A stretch of 64,000 nt of DNA from Chitinophaga pinensis (GTDB lineage: Bacteria > Bacteroidota > Bacteroidia > NS11-12g > UBA955), in assembly GCA_945871905.1 (NCBI GenBank), contig CAMBXL010000003.1, positions 62,001-126,000 of the forward strand, read 5' to 3'. The notes under the pieces were generated by a model that worked only from the letters and a program-made list of their open reading frames with translations, had not been told where the DNA came from and ran no database searches. Made by a program: the position numbers and the translations under genes. Positions 44,231 to 52,435 of this stretch are shown here, in pieces. The stretch's first letter is position 1. Every line of letters begins with the position of its first letter.

Positions 44231-44851
44231 TTGACAAAGGCAGAATTAACCGAAAAAATAAAACCTTTTCTTCCAATAGGTACTGAAAATTATTTAGTGG
44301 AACTGCTTATTCAGTATAAAATTCAACTTAGATTAAGCAAACCCCGAATCAGCAAGTATGGCGATTACAGAGCGCCATTTAAAAACGAAAAAAACCACCG
44401 AATTTCCGTTAACAAGAACTTAAATCCCTATGCATTTATCACCACTTTTTTGCACGAAGTGGCGCACTTGGTGGCTTTTGAAAAATTCAGAAACAAGATA
44501 GATCCTCACGGTAAAGAATGGAAACACGAGTTTAAACTGCTTTTAGAACCCTTAATTAGCCACCACCAATTGCCTGATGATGTTGCACGTGCGCTAAAAA
44601 CATACATGCACGACCCCTCAGCAAGTAGCTGTAGCGACCAAAACCTAAGCAAAGTACTGTCAATGTACGACAAGGATCAAAAACTCCTTTTAGAAACATT
44701 GCCTATTGGTTCCGTTTTTAAAATAGAGAGTGGCAGAGTGTTCAAAAAAGGAAAAACACTAAGAACGTGGGTTCAATGTGTAGAAATAAAAAGTGGTAAA
44801 GAATACAGAATTAGTGGAATTTGCAAAGTGGAGGAAATCGCAGACTTATAA
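44231..44851 (+). CDS. SprT-like zinc metalloprotease-domain protein
   Basis: 206 residues, start TTG at 44231 (no nearby ATG). 'TTFLHEVAHLVAFEKF' carries the HExxH zinc motif at about residue 75 (HEVAH), followed by 'DPHGKEWKHEFKLLL' where a further metal-binding His sits, as in SprT/Spartan-like domains. The C-terminal part has a small beta domain. Bacterial SprT-like proteins are poorly understood. Its 3' end overlaps that of the convergent PspC gene by 6 bases. Confidence 0.85.
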   Translation: MTKAELTEKIKPFLPIGTENYLVELLIQYKIQLRLSKPRISKYGDYRAPFKNEKNHRISVNKNLNPYAFITTFLHEVAHLVAFEKFRNKIDPHGKEWKHEFKLLLEPLISHHQLPDDVARALKTYMHDPSASSCSDQNLSKVLSMYDKDQKLLLETLPIGSVFKIESGRVFKKGKTLRTWVQCVEIKSGKEYRISGICKVEEIADL

Positions 44852-45064
44852 GTCCCACACTGCTGTGCGCTTTTCGTAATAATAGTTTTTGATATTCATC
44901 CAAAAAGCTAAAATCATGTAAATAATTAAGGGAGAACCTAAAGTTAAAAAGGTGGTGTAAATAAAAAACAGTCGGATTCTTCTGGTGCACAAGCCCATTT
45001 TATCTCCTATTTTAGAGCAAACACCAAAGGCTTTCTGTTCTATTAAACTTTTAAATATTTGCAT
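44846..45064 (-). CDS. Short PspC-domain membrane protein
   Basis: 72 residues. 'AFGVCSKIGDKMGLCTRRI' followed by a helix 'LFFIYTTFLTLGSPLIIYMI' matches the PspC domain (G[IV]C.G[LI].....R..F......iiY...). It lacks the LiaF-like extension of the PspC protein at 35.3 kb. A -7 box stands five bases before the ATG. The convergent 3' overlap with the SprT-like gene leaves no terminator. Confidence 0.8.
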   Translation of the reverse strand: MQIFKSLIEQKAFGVCSKIGDKMGLCTRRIRLFFIYTTFLTLGSPLIIYMILAFWMNIKNYYYEKRTAVWDL

Positions 45065-45068
45065 TCAA

Positions 45069-45076
45069 CAAAAATA
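45069..45076 (-). promoter_or_regulatory. -7 promoter box (TATTTTTG) abutting the short PspC gene
   Basis: TATTTTTG on the minus strand ends 4 bases before the ATG at 45064, predicting a leaderless transcript. Confidence 0.5.
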
Positions 45077-45160
45077 GTAAAAAAGGATTAAAGTTTAATT
45101 TTAATTTTTTAATTTCAAACCCTACTTTATTAAAAAAAAGATTACTTCATCAAAATCAAT

Positions 45161-45553
45161 TCAATGAAACCAAAAATACTTGATTTGAGTTAGTAACATA
45201 TTGATTAAAAAATGACTGTAAGACAACGAATTGTTTTTACTTAAATAAAATAAGCCTAAAGAGAGATTGATAACAAAAAACACCATGAAATACAATGAAT
45301 TTGTTGTGCCAATATAAAGAAGTGTAATTAAAAAAGACAATGAAATGGAAACAACAAGACTCGATAAAATGGACATCAATCCTGTTTTATTGACTACTTG
45401 AGTTACAATTTTATAGGGATTGTAATACATGATAAAGGGTAAGTAAAGCATTACAACTATCAATAGGTCTATGACATTGATTTGATGTAAAAAAAGTAAC
45501 CCAATTAGTAATAAGAGAATTAGGTTTTCGTGTGTTGATTTTAAAGATTTCAT
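45161..45553 (-). CDS. Hypothetical membrane protein with four helices
   Basis: 130 residues, mostly hydrophobic: segments at about 10-27, 29-43, 58-80 and 85-104. Few charged residues and no recognisable motif. The initiation region MKSLKSTHENLILLLLIGLL is normal for an inner-membrane protein. It stands alone between the short PspC gene and a palindromic repeat; no promoter box was found. Unrecognised. Confidence 0.55.
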   Translation of the reverse strand: MKSLKSTHENLILLLLIGLLFLHQINVIDLLIVVMLYLPFIMYYNPYKIVTQVVNKTGLMSILSSLVVSISLSFLITLLYIGTTNSLYFMVFFVINLSLGLFYLSKNNSLSYSHFLINMLLTQIKYFWFH

Positions 45554-45582
45554 TGTTTGTCTATTTTATGCTTACTCTTACA

Positions 45583-45619
45583 TCCCGATAGCTATCGGGA
45601 GAGCGGTCGGGTGAGCGGC
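45583..45619. repeat. Palindromic repeat TCCCGATAGCTATCGGGA plus GGTGAGCGGC-type tail (copy 1)
   Basis: An 18-base perfect palindrome at 45583-45600 is followed by GAGCGGTCGGGTGAGCGGC. The GC-rich tail reappears at 46545-46567 in the same orientation. Shorter or damaged forms of the palindrome occur at 57518 and around 61006-61038. Confidence 0.75.
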
Positions 45620-45637
45620 AATAAGGTTATCATCTTG

Positions 45638-45687
45638 AAAAAAACATTGTTACCGCAAGTAATTATTAGTACTTACGGCAACAATGT
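45638..45687 (-). terminator. Long terminator of the 45.7-46.5 kb operon
   Basis: ACATTGTTACCGCAAGTA (45644-45661) pairs with 45670-45687 over 18 positions with only two mismatches, both of which become G-U pairs in the minus-strand RNA. On that strand the stem is followed by seven T residues. Confidence 0.85.
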
Positions 45688-45712
45688 ATAAATTTATTAA
45701 TTTTTTTAATTT

Positions 45713-46099
45713 TCAGGGCGATTTCAAACTTTTACTCAGATAATAATTCCCTTCATTAAAACACATTACTATCTTATTGTCATTAATTTGAATTAGGGCT
45801 TTGTTATTTCCAATTAAAATAGAGTCACCTCCAATAAATTGAATATTTTCTTGTTCTTCCAACTCCATTGTTGGTGAATATATTTCCAACTTTTCTTCTG
45901 AAAATTTAAAAATCATTCCCGAATAATCAACCGAAGTTAAAAGGAGATCTTCTATATTATTTATATTTTCAGATGTCCTCACAAAACTATCCACACACCA
46001 AATTCCACTTATATTCGAATTTAATGAAACTTGATTGGGTTTATTATTACAAGAAATTATTAAACAAGCCATTACTAAATATATTATTTTACTATTCAT
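45713..46099 (-). CDS. Small putative lipoprotein, function unknown
   Basis: 128 residues. The N-terminus MNSKIIYLVMACLIISCNNK has a lipobox-like LIISC with the Cys at residue 17. The mature part has a pattern of short strands ('GIWCVDSFVR', 'GGDSILIGNNKALIQINDNK') reminiscent of small lipocalin-like Bacteroidota lipoproteins. It overlaps the preceding secreted protein gene by 8 bases and is followed by a strong terminator, so the two form an operon bracketed by repeats. Confidence 0.65.
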   Translation of the reverse strand: MNSKIIYLVMACLIISCNNKPNQVSLNSNISGIWCVDSFVRTSENINNIEDLLLTSVDYSGMIFKFSEEKLEIYSPTMELEEQENIQFIGGDSILIGNNKALIQINDNKIVMCFNEGNYYLSKSLKSP

Positions 46100-46490
46100 T
46101 TGTATTTGCAGTTATCTTTTTCATTTCAACTATAATATATCCCCATGGTATAACATCTAATGGTTCCTCTATGCCTGTTTCACTAAATACATTCATTTTG
46201 TACCCATTACTTTCATTTCCAGTTTTTCCTCCATTTCCGCTTTGGTATGCAATTCCTACAAAATGATGTTTTTTCCCATCTCCATCTGTTACCCATAAAT
46301 CCCAATGTTCTAAACTTGGAGGACAACACATATCTACTTCGATCCAACCTTTAATTTCCCATGTTTTTCCATTGGCGTCCTTTACAGTAGTATTAATTTG
46401 TATTTTTTTTGCTGAAACATCGTTTACAAATCCTACTAATCCAAAAAACATTAAAACAGAGAGGAGAGACAATTTTACTACTTTTTTCAT
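46092..46490 (-). CDS. Small secreted protein, function unknown
   Basis: 132 residues with a clear signal peptide (KLSLLSVLMFFGLVGFV, cleavage near DVSA). The mature part contains 'VDMCCPPSLEHWDLWVTDGD' with an adjacent cysteine pair, and no motif that I recognise. It is first in a two-gene unit with the lipoprotein gene. Confidence 0.6.
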   Translation of the reverse strand: MKKVVKLSLLSVLMFFGLVGFVNDVSAKKIQINTTVKDANGKTWEIKGWIEVDMCCPPSLEHWDLWVTDGDGKKHHFVGIAYQSGNGGKTGNESNGYKMNVFSETGIEEPLDVIPWGYIIVEMKKITANTNE

Positions 46491-46544
46491 GATTTTTTAT
46501 ATTTATTTTTTTTTTTGCTTTCTCTTACCTTTTTCAGCTTTCAG

Positions 46545-46567
46545 GGTATCGGGGTCAGGTGAGCGGC
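46545..46567. repeat. GC-rich repeat tail (copy 2), direct repeat of 45591-45619
   Basis: GTATCGGGGTCAGGTGAGCGGC shares TATCGGG and GGTGAGCGGC with the 45.6 kb copy, in the same orientation. The two copies bracket the operon of two small secreted proteins. Confidence 0.55.
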
Positions 46568-46605
46568 CGTCTCTTTTGCCTTTCAACATTACAAATTAAT
46601 ATAGA

Positions 46606-46672
46606 TTTTTTTGGAATAAAAAGGAATACATTATTCCACTTTTACGCTATTTTTTGGAATAAAAGTGGAATA
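46606..46672. promoter_or_regulatory. Inverted/direct repeat cluster, candidate operator upstream of the HTH gene
   Basis: TTATTCCACTTTTA (46631-46644) is a perfect inverted repeat of TAAAAGTGGAATAA (46660-46673). The run T6-7-GGAATAAAA...GGAATA is also present twice in direct orientation (46606-46628 and 46650-46672). The cluster lies 30-100 bases upstream of a consensus promoter driving an HTH protein. Confidence 0.55.
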
Positions 46673-46701
46673 AATGCCAATAATGTCACAAATATGCTAT
46701 A

Positions 46702-46732
46702 TTGTTTAAAACAACTTTCTATTATAAGTTTG
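46702..46732 (+). promoter_or_regulatory. Promoter TTG-N20-TAAGTTTG of the HTH gene
   Basis: A -33 TTG (46702-46704) and -7 TAAGTTTG (46725-46732) are 20 bases apart. The ATG at 46738 is 5 bases beyond the box, so the mRNA would be leaderless; the upstream TTG at 46702 belongs to the promoter, not to the gene. Confidence 0.6.
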
Positions 46733-46737
46733 TAACA

Positions 46738-47169
46738 ATGAATAATGAAAACGATTGGATTTTACCTAAAATCAAGAAACTAATAAGAGAAAAACAAACC
46801 AAACTAGAAATCTTAGCCAAATTTATCGGCATTTCTCAAGGTGAGTTTTCGAAAATATTAAATGGGGAAAGGCTAAATTACTATAAACACATCCCTGCCA
46901 TAGCCGACTATTTTAACCTCTCTTTTTTGGAATTAGTAAAAAATGACCTTCCTAATCATTTTAATACTTCTACATCTGAAAACTCTGAGGTATTTTTACT
47001 TAACAAATACATTACTCAATGTAATGAAACGATTAGTTCAAAAGATGCTACCATAAAAACTTTGGATGACTTTGTTAAATCTGAACGTGAAGCCAAAGAA
47101 AACTACAAACGAAAATACGAAAATTGTAAAGAAAAGTTGAAACTAGCTGAGGGTAAAAACCTTAAATAA
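46738..47169 (+). CDS. HTH (XRE/Cro-like) DNA-binding protein with C-terminal coiled coil
   Basis: 143 residues from the ATG at 46738. Residues about 8-65 form an HTH: 'KLEILAKFIGISQGEFSKIL' with 'NGERLNYYKHIPAIADYF', the normal XRE pattern. The C-terminal third is charged and helical ('SEREAKENYKRKYENCKEKL'), likely a coiled coil for dimerisation. The inverted repeats 65-130 bases upstream are candidate binding sites, which would make it autoregulated; this is inference. Its stop codon abuts that of the next convergent gene. Confidence 0.78.
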   Translation: MNNENDWILPKIKKLIREKQTKLEILAKFIGISQGEFSKILNGERLNYYKHIPAIADYFNLSFLELVKNDLPNHFNTSTSENSEVFLLNKYITQCNETISSKDATIKTLDDFVKSEREAKENYKRKYENCKEKLKLAEGKNLK

Positions 47170-48426
47170 TTAAGTTTTTAATTTTTTCTTTTTAGCACTT
47201 GGGAACAACACATTGTTTAAAATCAAACGATAGCCAGGGCTGTTGGGAAACAACTGCAAATTGGTGGGTGGCTCTCCTACCATGTGTTGGTAATCTTCGG
47301 GGTCGTGACCACTGTAAAAAGTCCAAGTGCCTTTGCCTATGCTCCCATGAATATAGCGGGCTTCGTTGGCAGGTGCATAATCTCCCATTATGACAACTTC
47401 ACTTTTAATGTATTGTTTCTTAAACGCAGTGGTTTGCCCCATAAACCCTTTGATGGTGTTGGTGTGGTTTTGGCACAACATAGCTGGTACAACATCCCAC
47501 TTAGCACTAAAATCGAACAAGGTAAAATAATCACTGCTTTCGTTTACAAAACGCGTGTGGGTATTGTCTATACTGGCATGTTCGTAGGTCATTGGCCCGC
47601 GTTCCAAGGTAAAATCCTTGAATGCAAAGGTCTGGTTAAAGTTTAATTTTTCTTGTGCATCGGGGTCAGCGGCATCTCCATCAAATACACTTTCGCAAAT
47701 ATCTATACCATCGGCTGCCAAAGCAATGTCATAAGTATCGGTGGCACTGCACATGGCAAATAAAAAACCGCCTCCTAAACAAAAATCTCTTATTTTTTTG
47801 GCAACCGCAAGTTTTAATTGTGACACTTTTGTAAACCCATTTCGTGCCGCACAAGCTTCATTCTCCCTTACCTCCTCCTGATACCATGCGGTGTTTCTGT
47901 AATTGTGCCAAAACTTTCCGTACTGCCCCGTAAAATCCTCGTGATGTAAGTGCAACCAATCATACAACAATAGTTTGTCTTGCAAAACTTCGTCGTCGAA
48001 CACTTTGTCGTAAGGTATTTCGGCATATTCCATTACCATGGTTACAGCATCATCCCAAGGTTGCTTATTTTTGGGAGTATAAACCGCTATTTTGGGAACT
48101 TTCAACAACTTTACGGTTTCCATGTTTACCTCGGGATTAGAAATTTCGGCGTAAATAGCATTGGCTTTTGCTTCTGTTATTATTTGATATGACACTCCCC
48201 TAACTTTACATTCACTCTCTTGGGCTGCATTGAACGTAAACATAAAACTTCCCCCTTGGTAGTTGAGCAACCAATCCACCTCTCCACCTGATTTAAGCAC
48301 ATAAAAAGCAATGCCATAAGCCTTCAAATGATCCTTTTGGGTTTCATCCATCGGTATAAAAATCTGTAAAGCCTGTGCCGAATGGACAAGCAAAACAAAC
48401 AAAAAAGTAAAGACAGATTTTTTCAT
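47170..48426 (-). CDS. Secreted protein of the Bacteroidota 'asparagine synthetase B' label family, function unknown
   Basis: 418 residues with a signal peptide (KKSVFTFLFVLLVHSAQA). Recognisable family segments are 'IFIPMDETQKDHLKAYGIAF', 'DWLLNYQGGSFMF', 'KQPWDDAVTMVMEYAEIPY', 'LYDWLHLHHEDFTGQYGKFW' and the C-terminal 'GHDPEDYQHMVGEPPTNLQL'. I recall relatives being labelled asparagine synthetase B, but neither an N-terminal catalytic Cys of class II glutamine amidotransferases nor an ATP pyrophosphatase loop is visible, and a signal peptide makes that function implausible. Conserved His, Asp and a 'GGGFLFAMCSATD' loop hint at an enzyme fold acting outside the cytoplasm. It has a good promoter just upstream. 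Confidence 0.75.
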   Translation of the reverse strand: MKKSVFTFLFVLLVHSAQALQIFIPMDETQKDHLKAYGIAFYVLKSGGEVDWLLNYQGGSFMFTFNAAQESECKVRGVSYQIITEAKANAIYAEISNPEVNMETVKLLKVPKIAVYTPKNKQPWDDAVTMVMEYAEIPYDKVFDDEVLQDKLLLYDWLHLHHEDFTGQYGKFWHNYRNTAWYQEEVRENEACAARNGFTKVSQLKLAVAKKIRDFCLGGGFLFAMCSATDTYDIALAADGIDICESVFDGDAADPDAQEKLNFNQTFAFKDFTLERGPMTYEHASIDNTHTRFVNESSDYFTLFDFSAKWDVVPAMLCQNHTNTIKGFMGQTTAFKKQYIKSEVVIMGDYAPANEARYIHGSIGKGTWTFYSGHDPEDYQHMVGEPPTNLQLFPNSPGYRLILNNVLFPSAKKKKLKT

Positions 48427-48440
48427 AAGGTGATGTTTTA

Positions 48441-48471
48441 CAAATTTAAGGTTTTTTTATATTGAAGTCAA
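48441..48471 (-). promoter_or_regulatory. Promoter TTG-N20-TAAATTTG of the 47.2 kb secreted protein
   Basis: On the minus strand, TTG (48469-48471) and TAAATTTG (48441-48448) are 20 bases apart. The start site would be about 10 bases before the ATG at 48426. Confidence 0.6.
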
Positions 48472-48477
48472 TTATTT

Positions 48478-48840
48478 TTATTTCACCAACTGAATTCCTG
48501 CGAAAGCAAGTGCTATTCCCACTATATTACTCAACAAAGCGTATGAAATGGCAGTGAATACATGACCATTTCTAAACAGGTTGATAAACTCTAATCCAAA
48601 AGATGAAAATGTAGTAAAACCGCCTAAAATTCCCACAATCCAAAACAAAGTGTATGGTTCAGATAACTTGGTTTTAAAAAAATAACTAAACAAAAGTCCA
48701 ATCAAAAAACAACCCAACAAATTGGTTATAAATGTATTCAAAGGAAATTGGTGTCCATCTGATTTCCCAAGCAAAAGTGTTAAAGCGTATCTTAACACAG
48801 CGCCTATACCGCCCCCTAAAAATACATAAACCATGTTCAT
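48478..48840 (-). CDS. crcB: Fluoride efflux transporter CrcB/Fluc
   Basis: 120 residues with four transmembrane helices. 'YVFLGGGIGAVLRYALTLLL', 'PLNTFITNLLGCFLIGLLF' and 'GILGGFTTFSSFGLE' are the conserved Fluc segments, including the central Asn and the FSTF-like Phe box. The dual-topology dimer exports fluoride through the inner membrane. The start codon overlaps the stop codon of the rfbD-like gene by 4 bases, so no room exists for a fluoride riboswitch directly in front. Confidence 0.93.
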   Translation of the reverse strand: MNMVYVFLGGGIGAVLRYALTLLLGKSDGHQFPLNTFITNLLGCFLIGLLFSYFFKTKLSEPYTLFWIVGILGGFTTFSSFGLEFINLFRNGHVFTAISYALLSNIVGIALAFAGIQLVK

Positions 48841-49742
48841 CGTTGTTCTAATTGAGATTGAATAAGCGCTAAACCTTCTCTAAAAGAATGTGGTTTATAG
48901 CCTAATTCTCTTTGCGCTTTGTCTATAATAAATCCCGTTTTAGGTGGTCTTTTGGCAGCTTGATTTAGCACAGTTGAAGCGGTAGTATTGATTAACCCTT
49001 TGTCGAATCCAAAAAAATCGGCCACTTCCATTACTAATTCATCAATTCTGAAAAAATCTTTCCCAGAAATATGGTATATCCCTTCAGCATTTTTAGACTC
49101 AGCTAAAAAACATCCCATTGCCAAATCCTCTGCTAAAGTTGGCGTTCGGTATTGGTCGTTTACAACGTTTAAAGTTTGTTTTTTTTCAAATGCCCCCTTT
49201 GCCCACAACACAATATTGCTTCTACTCATGTCGGAAACCACTCCGTACACTAACACCGTTCTTAATATGGCGTAATGATGAGATTGCGTTATTACAATTT
49301 GTTCCCCCTTTAATTTTGACAATCCATAATAACTAATTGGATTGGGAATTTCCTCTTCAGACAAAGGTCCATGGGTGCCATCGAAAATAAAATCGGTAGA
49401 AATATGAATCAAATGAGCCTTGATTTCATTGCAAGCATTTACCAAGTATTGAACTGCATGAATATTCAAAGTATCGCAACCCTCTTTATCCGTTTCACAA
49501 GCATCTACATTGGTCATAGCAGCCGTATTGATAACACAATCGGGACGTTCATTGCTTAGGACCTCCATAACTTGAACTTCATTACTGATGTCCAAATCAA
49601 TGTAATGTAAATTGTCCTTTTGAGGATGTCTGCAAGGCCCCTTGGCTGTAGCGATAAATTGCTTATCAGAATGTTGAAGATATAAGTCAACTAATTTTTG
49701 CCCCAGCAAACCATTAGCGCCTGTTATTAGTATTTTTTTCAT
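48837..49742 (-). CDS. RfbD-like SDR reductase (dTDP-4-dehydrorhamnose reductase family)
   Basis: 301 residues. 'KKILITGANGLLGQKLVDLY' carries the TGxxGxxG NAD(P)-binding motif and 'YYGLSKLKGE' the YxxxK catalytic pair. 'INTAAMTNVDACE' is the typical RfbD third motif. RfbD reduces dTDP-4-dehydrorhamnose to dTDP-rhamnose. No rfbA, rfbB or rfbC is nearby, and many Bacteroidota carry such reductases apart from rhamnose clusters, so the exact sugar or other substrate is open. Overlap with crcB and a 3-base gap to DUF1573 suggest an operon. Confidence 0.88.
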   Translation of the reverse strand: MKKILITGANGLLGQKLVDLYLQHSDKQFIATAKGPCRHPQKDNLHYIDLDISNEVQVMEVLSNERPDCVINTAAMTNVDACETDKEGCDTLNIHAVQYLVNACNEIKAHLIHISTDFIFDGTHGPLSEEEIPNPISYYGLSKLKGEQIVITQSHHYAILRTVLVYGVVSDMSRSNIVLWAKGAFEKKQTLNVVNDQYRTPTLAEDLAMGCFLAESKNAEGIYHISGKDFFRIDELVMEVADFFGFDKGLINTTASTVLNQAAKRPPKTGFIIDKAQRELGYKPHSFREGLALIQSQLEQR

Positions 49743-49745
49743 GGA

Positions 49746-50243
49746 TTAAAATTCGGGAGTACGGCTAGGTTTAAATTTTACAGATTTAGTTTTCTTTTTC
49801 TTTTTTTTAGGTTCAGCGGATTTTGTTTGACTTTGATGTTTTAATATATCTTCTTCAATCGCTTTATCTACCACTTTCACTTTAAAAACGGCATATTTTT
49901 CGGCCCCATTGTTAATCACAATAATTTGCTTAACCATGGTTTGTCCAGCAAAACCGGCACTTCTGAATTGCACTTTTATAACACCCCTTTCACCTGGTTT
50001 GATAGCGCCTTCTGTAAAAGTAGGAGTTGTACAACCGCAGGCAGGCCAAGCTTGTTTAATGATTAAATCCTCATTACCAATATTGGTAAAACCGAAGTCA
50101 TAAAACACAGTATCTCCAGCGTAAACTTTACCAAACTGAGCTGTATCGACATCAAATTTTAGTAAGGCTTGAGCGCCTACATTTGCAATTCCTGCATGAA
50201 AGAAAAGCATCAAAAGAGCAAAAAGTTTAAAATTTTTATTCAT
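49746..50243 (-). CDS. DUF1573 domain secreted protein
   Basis: About 165 residues from the ATG at 50243, which opens the signal peptide NFKLFALLMLFFHAGIANV ending near GAQ; a start 27 bases earlier lacks support. The domain shows 'DFGFTNIGNEDLIIKQAWPA' and 'CGCTTPTF', the CGCT signature of DUF1573, an Ig-like (ASPM/SPD2-type) fold. The tail is Lys-rich. It is common in Bacteroidota, with no assigned role. It probably heads the operon with rfbD-like and crcB and lies divergently from the M13 protease gene. Confidence 0.85.
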   Translation of the reverse strand: MNKNFKLFALLMLFFHAGIANVGAQALLKFDVDTAQFGKVYAGDTVFYDFGFTNIGNEDLIIKQAWPACGCTTPTFTEGAIKPGERGVIKVQFRSAGFAGQTMVKQIIVINNGAEKYAVFKVKVVDKAIEEDILKHQSQTKSAEPKKKKKKTKSVKFKPSRTPEF

Positions 50244-50284
50244 TGAATCCACGAAATTAATAAAAAACAAGTATAATTGCTAAC

Positions 50285-52339
50285 ATGAAACAAACCCTTT
50301 ACAATGGCTTTTTGGCTTGTCTTATTTTAAGCACCTTAACTCAATGCAGTTCAACAAGTGCGCCACAAACAGAAGAAGTGGCAATAAACGATGGTTTTGA
50401 CACTAGCTCTCTCGACCGTCGATACAGACCTCAAGATGATTTTGACAGTTTTGCAAATGGTGGTTGGAAAAAACTAAATCCGATTCCTTCTACTGAGGGA
50501 ACTTGGGGTGCTTTTGGCATTTTAGACAAAGAAAATTCAGAAGTTAAGCTAAAAGGTATCATTGATGAGGTTTCAAAAAACAAATCGAACAAGCCGCAAT
50601 CCGATGAGCAAAAAATAGCAGACATGTACCGTTCATTTATGGATACCATGTTGATTGAAAAATTGGGTTTGAATCCTTTGCAAAACTATATCAATGAAAT
50701 AGAACAAGTAAAACAGCTAGACCAATGGGTGGCACTAAGTGGGAAATTGCAAATTATAGGTGTGCCAAGTGTCGTAGGTATTTATGTGGATGCCGACGAT
50801 AAAAACAGTGCTATGAATGCTGTAAAAATGGTGCAAGGTGGCTTAAGTTTAGGTGAAAAAAGTTACTATTCAGGAACAGACGAACGCATGAAAAGCATTC
50901 GCAATGAATTTGTAAAACACGTAGATAACCTGATGAAGTTAAGTGGCAAAACCCAAACTAATATTGGCAAATCTTTGCTTGACTTTGAAACCAAATTAGC
51001 TGCTATTCAATTGAGCAATGTTGAACTTAGAGACCCTTTAAAAACATACAATAAAGTCGCTCTAAAAGATTTACAGAAACAAAGCCAAAACATTGATTGG
51101 GTTAATTTTGCGGCTCAACAACAAGTAATAACCGATACGGTTGTGGTTCAAAACCTTCAATATTACCAAAAATTAAACACCCTTTTGAATAGTGTTCCCG
51201 TTGATGTTTTAAAACAATACACTTTATACAAACTGATTATTTCATACAGCACCTATTTACCATCAGCTTTTAAGAATGAAAGGTTTAATTTTTATGGCGT
51301 TATTAAAAGTGGTATCAAAGAACAGAAAAAACGTGAAATTCAAGCAATTGATATAACAGAAAGCATTGGAGAAGGCAATATTCTAGGCAGACTTTATACA
51401 AAAAAATATTTCCCTGAAGAGTCCAAACAAAAAGTATCTGAAATGATTGAAAATGTTCGTGCTGTGTATGGCGAAAGAATAGACCAACTTGCCTGGATGA
51501 GCGAAAGCACAAAAAAAATGGCAAAGAAAAAACTATCTACTTTTACCTATAAAATAGGATATCCAGACCAATGGGACGATTATTCAGCCATCAATATTAC
51601 AGCTAGCACATTAATTGCTAATGTGATTTCGAACAGTGAATGGAGTCACAAAAAAATGGTAAAAGACATTGGCAAACCGGTTGACAAAAAACGTTGGTAC
51701 ATGTCGCCACAAACTGTAAATGCTTATTACAATCCGTTGAACAATGAAATCGTTTTTCCTGCGGGCATTTTACAAGCACCATTTTTTAATCCTAACGCTG
51801 ATGATGCCATTAATTATGGTGGAATTATTGCGGTTATTGGCCATGAATTCACCCACGGTTTTGACGACCAAGGGGCGCAATACGATGAAGTGGGTAACTT
51901 AAGAAATTGGTGGACCGAAGCAGACTTTACCAATTTTAACAATTTAAGCAAAAGCTATATTTCCTATTTTAATAAATTTGAGGTATTGCCTCAAGTATTT
52001 GTAAATGGTGAACTTACCATAGGAGAAAATATTGCAGATTTGGGCGGACTTACATTGGCATATTACGCCTTAGTGAGATCAATGAAAGGCAAAAAAGAAC
52101 CTGCCCCTATTGATGGTTTTACTTGGCAACAAAGATTCTTTTTAAGTTGGGCTCAAGTATGGCACAACAACATCAAAGACGAAGAATTGCGCAACAGAAT
52201 ACTAACCGACCCACATGCACCTGCTAGACAAAGAATCAATGGTCCATTGAGACACTTAAATGAATTTTACAAAGCGTTTGATTTAAAAGAAGGTGACAAA
52301 ATGTGGTTACCAGCAGGCGAAAGAATTAAGATTTGGTAA
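50285..52339 (+). CDS. M13-family zinc metallopeptidase (PepO/neprilysin-like), lipoprotein
   Basis: 684 residues. 'GFLACLILSTLTQCSSTS' has a lipobox-like TQC near residue 20, so it is probably anchored by lipid. The peptidase M13 N- and C-terminal domains are complete: 'VNAYYNPLNNEIVFPAGIL' (NAxY substrate loop), 'VIGHEFTHGFDDQGAQYD' with HExxH at about 519-523, and 'GENIADLGGLTLAYYAL', whose first Glu is the third zinc ligand. It should degrade oligopeptides in the periplasm or at the surface. It is divergent from the DUF1573 gene. Confidence 0.94.
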   Translation: MKQTLYNGFLACLILSTLTQCSSTSAPQTEEVAINDGFDTSSLDRRYRPQDDFDSFANGGWKKLNPIPSTEGTWGAFGILDKENSEVKLKGIIDEVSKNKSNKPQSDEQKIADMYRSFMDTMLIEKLGLNPLQNYINEIEQVKQLDQWVALSGKLQIIGVPSVVGIYVDADDKNSAMNAVKMVQGGLSLGEKSYYSGTDERMKSIRNEFVKHVDNLMKLSGKTQTNIGKSLLDFETKLAAIQLSNVELRDPLKTYNKVALKDLQKQSQNIDWVNFAAQQQVITDTVVVQNLQYYQKLNTLLNSVPVDVLKQYTLYKLIISYSTYLPSAFKNERFNFYGVIKSGIKEQKKREIQAIDITESIGEGNILGRLYTKKYFPEESKQKVSEMIENVRAVYGERIDQLAWMSESTKKMAKKKLSTFTYKIGYPDQWDDYSAINITASTLIANVISNSEWSHKKMVKDIGKPVDKKRWYMSPQTVNAYYNPLNNEIVFPAGILQAPFFNPNADDAINYGGIIAVIGHEFTHGFDDQGAQYDEVGNLRNWWTEADFTNFNNLSKSYISYFNKFEVLPQVFVNGELTIGENIADLGGLTLAYYALVRSMKGKKEPAPIDGFTWQQRFFLSWAQVWHNNIKDEELRNRILTDPHAPARQRINGPLRHLNEFYKAFDLKEGDKMWLPAGERIKIW

Positions 52340-52435
52340 AGCTTTCTTATGTCTTAGTTCTTGGCCCTTGTTTTCTTTCACTACCCTAAAACATTTTATT
52401 ATACAAACGACACGTTTATCATTAGAAAACGATTA

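Noticed and set aside
48441-48836. Fluoride riboswitch for crcB
   Set aside because: crcB overlaps the upstream rfbD-like gene, so there is no leader in which a riboswitch could sit.
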